Below, in pieces: positions 7,618 through 17,100 of a stretch of DNA of 64,000 nucleotides. Positions within the stretch are counted from its first letter, which is position 1; every line of letters begins with the position of its first letter. The stretch covers positions 620,001 through 684,000 of the forward strand of contig NZ_JAMZFY010000001.1 in NCBI RefSeq assembly GCF_025457605.1, given 5' to 3'. Below the pieces are notes generated by a model. The model saw only the letters and a list, made by a program, of their open reading frames with translations. It did no database searches and was not told the origin of the DNA. Origin of the DNA: Haloarcula laminariae (GTDB lineage: Archaea; Halobacteriota; Halobacteria; Halobacteriales; Haloarculaceae). The position numbers and the translations under genes were made by a program.

Positions 7618-8408
7618 ATGGGAACCAACGGACGGATGGCACCGGAAGTGCAGTCGATACTCGCGGCGGCCCGCGAGCGCGGGGGTGGCGGCGAGCGCGT
7701 CGCGGTCGAGGCGCGCTCCCTGCCCGCCGCCTTCGAGCGGGCGGAGGCCGACGGGCGCGTACCGGTCATCGCGGAGGTCAAGCCGACGAGCCCGACCGCC
7801 GACGGCGAGCGCACCGACGACCCGGTCGAACTCGCGGAGGCGATGGTCGACGGCGGCGCGGCGGCGCTGTCGGTGCTGACCGAACCCGACCACTTCGGCG
7901 GCTCCGCCGAGACGCTCGAAGCGGTCCGCGAGGCCGTCGACGTGCCCGTCCTCCGGAAGGACTTCGTGCTCCACGAGGCCCAACTCGACGTGGTAGAGGC
8001 CGACGTGATTCTCCTCATCGTCCGGTTTCTGGACGAGGACGGCACCGACGACCTGGCCGACCTGCTTTCGGCGGCCCGCGACCGGGGGTTTCAGGTGCTC
8101 GTCGAGGCCCACACCGCCGACGAGGTCGAGCGCGCGGTCGCGGCCGGGGCGGACATCGTCGGCGTCAACAACCGCGACCTGGCGAAACTCGAAGTCGACC
8201 TCGGGACCTTCCCCGACGCGGCGACGGCGGCACCGGAAGCCGTCACGCTCATTGCGGAAAGCGGCATAGGCTCACCGGACGATGTCCGCCGGATGCGCGC
8301 GGCCGGCGCCGACGCGCTGCTGGTCGGCTCGGCCATCATGGACCACGGCGGCGCTTCGGACGTGACCGAGAACACCCGGCGGCTGACCACAGCGACGGAC
8401 ACAGACAC

Positions 8409-8412
<4 letters not shown>
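7618..8412 (+). CDS. trpC: Indole-3-glycerol phosphate synthase
   Basis: The 264-residue (beta/alpha)8 enzyme decarboxylates and closes CdRP to indole-3-glycerol phosphate. Signatures include [15 protein letters not shown] (canonical I-A-E-x-K-x-x-S-P), [12 protein letters not shown] with the catalytic Lys, VGVNNRDL and LIAESGI, and the phosphate-binding ALLVGSAIM at the end. The start ATG lies 30 bases from a TATA box; an internal Met at residue 7 is an alternative. It overlaps trpB by ATGA. The rest of the Trp pathway (trpDEFG) is not in the window. Confidence 0.95.
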
Positions 8413-9670
<1,258 letters not shown>

Positions 9671-9671
<1 letters not shown>

Positions 9672-10501
9672 TGGGGCTCGAAGCGGCCTTCGCGGACGAG
9701 CCCGCCTTCGTTCCGTATCTCGCCGCGGGCGACCCGAACTACGAGGACTCTATCGCGTACGTGGAAGCGCTCGCGGCGGGCGGGGCCGACGCCATCGAGC
9801 TCGGCCTGCCCTTCTCCGAGCCCATCGCCGAGGGGACGACCATCCAGAACGCCATCGTCCGCTCGCTGGAGGCCGGCATGACCCCCGAGCGGTTCTTCGA
9901 GTTCGTCGAAGACCTCGACGTGGACGTGCCGCTGGTCTGTATGACGTACTACAATCTCATCTACCAGTACGGCGACGAGGAAGGGCCGCGGCCCTTCGTC
10001 GAGAAAGCGGCCGAGGTAGGCCTCGGGGGCTTCGTCGTCCCCGACCTGCCGGCCGAGGAAGCCGGCCCGCTCCGGGACGCCTGCGACGAGTTCGGTCTCG
10101 ACCTGGTCTTCATCGTCGCGCCCACCACGACGCCGGAGCGGCTCGAACGGATGCGCGAACAGGTGTCGGGCTACGTCTACGTCCAGGCCCGCCTGGGCGT
10201 CACTGGCGCCCGTGACGACGTGGACGACGCCACCGAGGAGTCGCTGGCCCGCATCGCCGACTGGGACGTGCCCAAGGCCGTCGGCTTCGGCATCAAGACC
10301 GGCGACCACGCCGAACGCATCGTCGCCGCGGGCGCTGACGGGGTCATCGTCGGCTCCGCCCTGGTCGACATCGTCGCCGAGGGAACGGAGAACGGCGACC
10401 CGACCGACGAAGTGGCCGACCGACTCGAAGCGCTGGCCCGAGAGCTCAAGGAAGGGGCCCTCCGGGGCGCACAGGAACGGCCGCAACCGGAACGCACATA
10501 A
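9671..10501 (+). CDS. trpA: Tryptophan synthase alpha subunit
   Basis: The 276-residue TIM barrel cleaves indole-3-glycerol phosphate to indole, passed to TrpB, and glyceraldehyde 3-phosphate. The catalytic Glu is E43 in AIELGLPF. The usual PFSDPxADGP loop reads [11 protein letters not shown], so the position of the second catalytic residue (Asp60 in the Salmonella enzyme) is E50, a chemically mild change. Loop 6 is present as [10 protein letters not shown] and the phosphate-binding GFGIKTGD and VIVGSALVD follow. The gene closes the trpCBA unit; the ADTH synthase gene starts 26 bases on. Confidence 0.96.
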
Positions 10502-10527
10502 TCGTTCTTGCCACAGATTCCCATAAC

Positions 10528-11331
10528 ATGAACGCAGGGACACGCGCTCGACTCGACCGCATCGGGACAGACAGCCGATACGTCGTCGTTCCGATGGACC
10601 ACGGACTCACGCTCGGGGCCACACAGGGGCTGAAAGACCTCGAATCGACCGTCGACGCCATCACGCGCGGGGGCGCCGACGCGGTACTCACCCAGCGCGG
10701 CGTCGCCGACCGCGTCCATCCGAACCTGAACGGCGCGGGCTACATCGCCCACCTCAACGGCTCGACGACCATCGGCCCCGACGAGAACGACAAGCGCATG
10801 ACCGGCTCCGTCGAGGACGCCATCCGCGCCGGCGCCGACGCCGTCTCTATGCATATCAACGTCGGGAGCGTCCACGAACGCGAGCAGATAGAGCAACTCG
10901 CCGAGCTGACCAGCGACGCCGAGCGCTACGGTCTGCCGGTGCTGGCGATGGCCTACGCCCGCGGCCCTGACATCGACTCCGCGGCCGACGACTACAACCA
11001 GGCCGTGGGCCACGCGGTCAGGCTCGCCGAGGAACTGGGCGCCGACGTGGTGAAGACGGGGTACACCGGCGACGCCGAGAGCTTCCAGCACGTCGTCGAG
11101 TCCACCTCGCTGCCGGTGCTCATCGCCGGCGGCTCGAAGGGCACCGACGAGGAGACCCTCTCGATGGTCCGCGGGGCGATGGACGCCGGGGCCTCCGGTA
11201 TCTCGATGGGCCGGTCCATCTTCCAGCACGACGAGCCCGGGAAGATCGCGCGAGCGGTGGCGAGCGTCGTCCACGACGACAGCGAGGCCGAGGCCGCGCT
11301 GCGCGAGGCCGGGCTGGCCGTCGAGGCATAG
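10528..11331 (+). CDS. 2-amino-3,7-dideoxy-D-threo-hept-6-ulosonate (ADTH) synthase, archaeal shikimate pathway
   Basis: The 267-residue class I aldolase resembles archaeal fructose-bisphosphate aldolase and carries out the first step of the DAHP-independent route to dehydroquinate, joining an aspartate semialdehyde unit to a sugar-derived donor (MJ0400 type). Landmarks are VVVPMDHGLTLG, MAYARG (about residue 142) and the Schiff-base lysine K176 in VVKTGYTGD, then IAGGSKG and the phosphate-binding GISMGRSIF. The dehydroquinate synthase II gene downstream, its pathway partner, supports this over a glycolytic aldolase role. The 26-base gap from trpA contains AT-rich bases and may carry its own weak promoter. 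Confidence 0.92.
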   Translation: MNAGTRARLDRIGTDSRYVVVPMDHGLTLGATQGLKDLESTVDAITRGGADAVLTQRGVADRVHPNLNGAGYIAHLNGSTTIGPDENDKRMTGSVEDAIRAGADAVSMHINVGSVHEREQIEQLAELTSDAERYGLPVLAMAYARGPDIDSAADDYNQAVGHAVRLAEELGADVVKTGYTGDAESFQHVVESTSLPVLIAGGSKGTDEETLSMVRGAMDAGASGISMGRSIFQHDEPGKIARAVASVVHDDSEAEAALREAGLAVEA

Positions 11332-11560
11332 AACGACTCGGGAGACCGCCGTCGCGTCGCTTGCTTTTCGCGTTCTCGTGGCCCGTCGACGCTCATAACT
11401 CGGGACTGCCAGTCGTACACTGCGGCTGGGATAGGTTGACGGCCGGACATCGTCGGGACATCGACCGGCCACCACGCCGGTGTCCGGTACCGGAAAGAGC
11501 GCCGTCGGCCGCTACTGGGGTTCCGCCACGTTCAAGCCCCACCGTCGCAATCGTGGGCGT

Positions 11561-12727
11561 ATGACACGAACCGTCTGGCTCAAGGCCGACAGCGACGTCG
11601 GCGACTGGGAGACACGCAGGCGACGCATCACCGCCGGTCTGGAGGCCGGCGTCGACTGGGTCCTGGTCGACGAAGCGGACGTCGAGAAGGTCCGGGAACT
11701 CGGCGAGGTCAACATCGCGGCCTTCTCGAACGGCGACGTCCACGTCATGGAGGCCGAGGACGACGGCTCGGAGGCCGACGCCACCATCGTCGGCAAGGAC
11801 GGCGAGGGCGACGGCACCGTCGACCTCCCGAGCGACCTCTCGGGGTCGGCGGACCTCTCGGCGCTCCGGCGCGACGGGGCGGCGCCCGACGGCGGCTACG
11901 TCCGCATCTTCGACGAGGACTACGAGGCCTTCGCCGAGGCTGTCGCCGACGAAGCGGACTACACCATCGTCATCGGCGACGACTGGCAGATAATCCCCCT
12001 GGAGAACCTCATCGCCCGGGTCGGCGAGGAGACCGAACTCATCACGGGCGTCCAGACCGCCGAGGACGCCCGCACCGCCTACGAGACCCTGGAGCTCGGG
12101 GCCGACGGCGTCCTGCTCGACACCGACGACGTCGACGAGATTCGCAAGACGGTCGAGGTCCGGGACGAGGCAGGCCGCGAGCAGGTCGAACTGGAGTACG
12201 CCACCGTCACGGCGGTCGAGCAGACCGGGTCGGCCGACCGGGTCTGTATCGACACGGGCAACCTGATGGAGCACGACGAGGGGATGCTCGTCGGCTCGAT
12301 GGCCCGCGGGCTCTTCTTCGTCCACGCCGAGACGGCCGAATCGCCCTACGTCGCCTCGCGCCCGTTCCGGGTCAACGCCGGGGCGGTCCACGCCTACGTC
12401 CGCACGCCCGACGGCGGGACGAAGTACCTCTCGGAGCTACAGTCCGGCGACGAGGTCCAGATAGTCGACGAGACGGGCCACACCCGCGAGGCCATCGTCG
12501 GCCGCGCGAAGATAGAGAAGCGCCCGATGTTCAGGGTCCAGGCCGAGACCGACGAGGGCGACCGCATCGAGACGCTGCTGCAGAACGCCGAGACTATCAA
12601 AGTCCACACCCGGGACGGCCGCAAAGCGGTCACCGACCTGGAGGCCGGCGACGAGATTCTGGTCCACTACGAGGACACGGCGACGCACTTCGGCGAGCAG
12701 ATAGAGGAGAGCATCATCGAGAAGTAA
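11561..12727 (+). CDS. 3-dehydroquinate synthase II (archaeal AroB')
   Basis: The 388-residue enzyme oxidatively deaminates and cyclises ADTH to 3-dehydroquinate with NAD. It begins with the family-typical TRTVWLKAD and has ELITGVQTAEDARTAYETLE, GADGVLLDTDD, RVCIDTGNLM, GMLVGSMARGLFFVHAE and RPFRVNAGAVHAYV, all matching dehydroquinate synthase II rather than bacterial AroB. The ATG was chosen for this conserved start; the preceding in-frame codons are not conserved-looking. It lies 229 bases after the ADTH synthase gene, so a separate promoter is possible. Confidence 0.93.
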   Translation: MTRTVWLKADSDVGDWETRRRRITAGLEAGVDWVLVDEADVEKVRELGEVNIAAFSNGDVHVMEAEDDGSEADATIVGKDGEGDGTVDLPSDLSGSADLSALRRDGAAPDGGYVRIFDEDYEAFAEAVADEADYTIVIGDDWQIIPLENLIARVGEETELITGVQTAEDARTAYETLELGADGVLLDTDDVDEIRKTVEVRDEAGREQVELEYATVTAVEQTGSADRVCIDTGNLMEHDEGMLVGSMARGLFFVHAETAESPYVASRPFRVNAGAVHAYVRTPDGGTKYLSELQSGDEVQIVDETGHTREAIVGRAKIEKRPMFRVQAETDEGDRIETLLQNAETIKVHTRDGRKAVTDLEAGDEILVHYEDTATHFGEQIEESIIEK

Positions 12728-12746
12728 CCGGCCGGGCCGCCGGGGT

Positions 12747-13166
12747 TCACTCCTCGGGTTCGGCGGGCCGGTCCAGCCGCGTCGTACACCAGTGACAGAA
12801 GTCGAGGTCGTCTTCCAGTTCCTTCCCGCAGTGGGGGCATTTCGTCCCCTCGACGACTTCGGTCTCGACGTTGCCCCGCGTGGCCATGTAGAAGGCGTCG
12901 GCCATCGAGAAGGCCGTGATGACGAACAGCACCAGTGTCGCCTCCGTCGGTACGTTCTGGCTGACCGCCACGAGGGCATCGAGGGACAGCCCGTCGCTCA
13001 GCGGCGCCATCACGGCATCGTCGATGAGCAGCGTCGTCGTGCTGAACACGAGCCCGAACCACAGGACCGCTCGCAGCCACTCCCGGAGATAGACGTGTCC
13101 CAGGCCGGGATAGATAAACGCGAGGACGGCGGCGAGCCACGGCCGCTTGCGTCCGGTATCGGTCAT
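12747..13166 (-). CDS. Membrane protein with TM2-like helices and C-terminal zinc ribbon
   Basis: The 139-residue protein opens with RKRPWLAAVLAFIYPGLGHV, the P-G-L-G-H-x-Y-L-R-x-W pattern of a haloarchaeal TM2-like membrane domain. Two or three hydrophobic helices (about 10-25, 32-48, 72-92) follow, then a zinc ribbon CPHCGKEL-x6-CHWC near 112-128 and an acidic tail. I recall related haloarchaeal proteins being listed as DUF7575. It lies 57 bases after aroD on the same strand and could be read through from it. Function unknown. Confidence 0.7.
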   Translation of the reverse strand: MTDTGRKRPWLAAVLAFIYPGLGHVYLREWLRAVLWFGLVFSTTTLLIDDAVMAPLSDGLSLDALVAVSQNVPTEATLVLFVITAFSMADAFYMATRGNVETEVVEGTKCPHCGKELEDDLDFCHWCTTRLDRPAEPEE

Positions 13167-13223
13167 ACTCCCCGAATCTAGCGGGGACACCCCTATATCT
13201 TCCGAACCCGCGACATCGTCCGG

Positions 13224-13922
13224 TCACACCGGCGAGGGTGCGCTCTCCAGCTGTTCGACCAGCGACCGCAGCGTCGCCAGGTCGTACTGGCCCGGCGCGG
13301 TCGCCGCCTCGGGGTCGACCGGCGCGTAGCCGATACGCGAGCCGTACAGCGGAGCGACGGCACGGGAGTGACGGCCCGCCTCGCCCATGCACATCGTCGC
13401 GACGGTCTCGCCGGCCGCGGAGAGTTCTCGCGTCGCGCCCAGCATCGCCAGCACGTCGTCGGGCGACTGCGCCGTCGAGGCCATCTTCCCCACGTCGCCG
13501 TACTCGCAGGCCCGTTCGAGCCGGTCGACGATGGCCTCGCGCTCGGGCGTCGCTTCGAAGTCGTGGGTCGAGACGACGACTGACGCCCCGTGGTCGCGGG
13601 CGTGGTCGGCGATCCGACCGGCGTCGTGGTCGCCCTCGCCCGAAAGCACGGCGAGTTCGAGGTCGACGGCAGTGACGGCGTCGAACTCGACGGCGCGCTC
13701 CAGCGCGTCGAGCCGCGCGGCGGTGTCGTCGGCCTCGCCGCCCTCCCAGGCGACGCGGTTGGTCACCAGCACCGGCAGCTCCCCGTCGTAGGCGTCGAGT
13801 TGGGCGAGCGGGTCGGCGGCGAGGTCCATCCGTAGCTCGATACCGTCGGCGTCGGCCCGCGCGTGGGGCTCCATCGCGAGGTCGGCACCGGCCGCGAGCA
13901 GCCGGAACGAACTGAAATCCAT
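13224..13922 (-). CDS. aroD: 3-dehydroquinate dehydratase, type I
   Basis: The 232-residue class I enzyme dehydrates 3-dehydroquinate to 3-dehydroshikimate via a Schiff base. The reactive lysine is K146 (GDVGKMAS) and the general base is H120 (VVVSTHDFEATP); the substrate-binding C terminus has the MCMGEAGRHSR-like loop and PGQYDLATL. It is the third step of the same pathway as the two synthases just upstream but is on the opposite strand, two genes away. The length fits the family. Confidence 0.92.
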   Translation of the reverse strand: MDFSSFRLLAAGADLAMEPHARADADGIELRMDLAADPLAQLDAYDGELPVLVTNRVAWEGGEADDTAARLDALERAVEFDAVTAVDLELAVLSGEGDHDAGRIADHARDHGASVVVSTHDFEATPEREAIVDRLERACEYGDVGKMASTAQSPDDVLAMLGATRELSAAGETVATMCMGEAGRHSRAVAPLYGSRIGYAPVDPEAATAPGQYDLATLRSLVEQLESAPSPV

Positions 13923-14070
13923 ATCCGGGCTTGGCGGATGCGGGCCAAAGTCCCGTCGGTGTCTCCGCGCCGACCGTCCGTGTACGTACCACTGCGTCGC
14001 GGTCTGTGGTCAGTTCGCCGTCCCTATCGCTACCGTAAGGTCGACTGGACTCGACAACGGTCTGTCGGGT

Positions 14071-14080
14071 TTATTTATGC
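14071..14080 (+). promoter_or_regulatory. TATA box upstream of the leader ORF and surface protein gene
   Basis: TTATTTATGC is the only AT-rich block in the aroD-to-surface-gene interval. Its centre is about 25 bases before the ATG of a 26-codon ORF, which predicts transcription starting at or next to that ATG. Confidence 0.55.
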
Positions 14081-14099
14081 TGGTTTGGCACCCTCTCTC

Positions 14100-14180
14100 A
14101 TGAGCCATAACTACTGGTTCCGAGACCGGAGCGGAGCACCGTCACACTGGACGAGTCGACAGTGGCGGGCGGCCCCATGA
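14100..14180 (+). CDS. 26-codon Trp-rich leader ORF overlapping the surface protein start
   Basis: The encoded peptide, MSHNYWFRDRSGAPSHWTSR plus six more residues, carries three Trp, one Tyr and one Phe in 26 residues. Its ATG sits where a leaderless transcript from the TATA box should begin, and its TGA overlaps the ATG of the large surface protein gene (ATGA). That is the layout used for translational coupling elsewhere in this window. Whether the peptide is functional or only delivers ribosomes to the next start cannot be told from sequence. Confidence 0.4.
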   Translation: MSHNYWFRDRSGAPSHWTSRQWRAAP

Positions 14181-17100
14181 CACGGGCGCTGACGCTCGTC
14201 CTCGTCGCCCTGCTTCTCGGCAGCGTCGTCTCGGTGTCGGCCGCCCAGCTCGGCACCGGCCCCCAGCAGGTCGACGAGGGCGCCCAGAGTGGCGACGCCG
14301 TCGACTACGAGGCACTGAGCGAGCGGCTCGATGCGCTGGCATCGGTCAACGCGACGAGTAACGGCCAGCCATCGAACCTCTCCGAGGACGAGCGTGCCGC
14401 CGCGACCCGCGGCGCAGAGGCCGGTATCAACCTCACCCAGCAACAGGGCGTGAACGTCACGCAGGAACAGCGCCAGGCGGCCATCGACGCGGCCCGGTCG
14501 GCGGCGAGCCGGCAGCAGAACGCCTCCGGCGAGGAGATAGCGGCCGCCGCGACGGGCGCGACCCACGGCGCGTTGCTCCAGAGCCAGTCGGTGAACGTCA
14601 CGCAGCTCCAGGCCGGCATCTACGCGAGCACCGCCGGAGCGCTGTCGCAGTCACAGACCGCTGAGACGGCGCAGCTACAGTCCGCGGCGTACGGCGCGGC
14701 CCACGGGTCGGTCGCCCAGCACCAGCGGGTGAACGTCACACAGCTCCAGTACGCCGCCGTCGGGTCGGCCGCCGGCGCCGCTGGCGGCGCGGCCCAGCAG
14801 GTGACGGTGTCCCAGATACGGGAGGCCGCACAGGGGGCCGCCTACGGCTCGCTAACTGGGAACCAGTCCGTGTCGGTCACGCAGATTCAGGCAGCGGCGT
14901 TCGGCGCGGCCGGCGGCGGCGCCGAGGGGGGCGACGACCAGGACCCGAAGAAGGTCCAGGAGGCGTCGATGGGCGCCGCCTCGGGGGCGGTCGTTCAGAG
15001 CCAGTCGGTGTCGGTCACGCAGATTCAGGCCGCCACTCGCGGCGCCTGTCGCGGCGCGCTGACGGCCGGACAGGAGGCGTCGGTCACGCAGATTCAGGCC
15101 GCCGCCGCGGGGGCGAGCCAGGGGACCGTCGTCCAGATTCAGCAGGTGACCATCATCCAGATACAGACCGCGGCACAGAGCGCCGCGAGCGGGGCCATAT
15201 CGCAGTTCCAGCGCGCGACCGTCACGCAGATACAGTCGGCCGCGAAAGGCGCCGGTGAGGGCGCCCTCTCGCTGACCCAGCGACAGACGGTCACGGTCGA
15301 GCAGATACAGGTCCGGACCGCCGGCGCCGCTGCCGACGCCGCCGGAACGGCCGCGGAGATAAACATCTTCAACGAACAGACAATCGAGGTGTACGCCAGC
15401 GGCGGCGTCGAGTCCGACCGGGCTCCCGACGGCGGTACCGATACTGACGAGGACAGCCTCCGGAGCCTCTTCGCGTCGGCCGGCGACGGGGGCGTCTTCC
15501 TCGCGAACCCCAACGACGAGGCCGTGACCGTGACGCTGACGGGCGAGGACAACCCGCAGACGGTGACGCTCGCCGCGGGCGAGTCCACGACGGTGGACCT
15601 CGACGCCGGCACGTACACGCTGACCGCCGAGACCAGCGACGGTCGCACGGTCCAGATTGCCGGCCGGGACGAACTCACGCTGTCGGTCGGCTCCGCGCTC
15701 CAGAGCCTGAGCGCGTCCGTCGAGAACCAAACGGTGACCGTCGGCAATCCGAACGACGACCGCGTGCGAGTCACTGTCAGCGCCGACGGCGAGGCCGTAA
15801 CCGAGTTCGAGGTCCCGCGCAACTTCGAAGCGAGCCAGCGGCTCGACCCCGGCACGTACACGCTGACCGCCGAGACCACGAGCGGAGAGGGCGTCCCCAT
15901 CGACGGCTCGGACGAGGCCACCGTCAGTATCGAGGGCGACCAGCCGGAGGAGCCGGAGGAGCCGGTGAACCTCTCGGTCGCCGTCGACGGCCGGAACGTC
16001 TCCATCGAGAACCCCAGCGACACGTCGGTCAACGTGACCGCGGCGCCCGAGACCGGAGAGAACGTGAGCGTCGACGCAGCGGCCGGGGAGACCACGACGG
16101 CGACGCTCGCCCCGGGCAACTACACGCTGACGGGTGAGGCCGGGGACCGGACCGTCCTGCTGAACGGCTCCGAACAGCTCGCCGTCAGTGTCGAGGACGG
16201 GGGGCCCGCCGAGCCGGTGAATCTATCCGTCGCGGTCGACGGCCAGAACGTCTCCATCGAGAACCCCAGCGACACGTCGGTGAACGTGACCGCGGCGGCC
16301 GAGGGCGGTGACGACCGGACCGTCGACGTGGCCGCCAACGAGACAGTCACTGAGACGTTCGCGCCGGGCAACTACACCCTGACCGGCGCCGCCGAGAACC
16401 GGCCGGTCGACCTCAACGGCCAGCCGGAACTGTCCATCACCGTCGCATCCGACCAGCCCGACGAGCCGGTGAATCTCTCGGTCGCCGTCGACGGGCAGAA
16501 CGTCTCTATCGAGAACCCCAGCAACGCATCGGTGAACGTGACCGCGGTACCCGAGACCGGCGAGAACGCGAGCATTGACGCCGCGGCCGGGATGACGACG
16601 ACGGCGACGCTCGCCCCGGGCAACTACACGCTGACGGGTGAGGCCGGGAACCGGACCGTCCTGCTGAACGGCTCCGAACAGCTCGCCGTCAGTGTCGAGG
16701 CCGAGGGGCCCGCCGCGCCGGTGAATCTCTCGGTCGCCGTCGACGGGCAGAACGTCTCTATCGAGAACCCCAGCAACGCGTCGGTGAACGTGACCGCCGC
16801 GCCCGAGGAGGGCGCAAACCGGACTGTGGCCGTGCCGCCGGCGGACACGGTCACCGAGACGTTCGAGCCGGGTAACTACACACTGACTGGAGCGGCCGGG
16901 GACGGCCGCCCGGTGTCACTGAACGGCTCGGACGCGTTCAATATCAGCGTCAGCGCCGAGCCGCTCCAGCCGGCGAACCTGACCGTCGAGGTCGACGGAC
17001 AGAACGTCTCGGTGGACAACCCGAGCGAGACCAACGTGACCGTCACGGCCGCACCCGAAACGGGTGCGAACGTGACGCTGAACGCACCGGCTGAAGGAAC

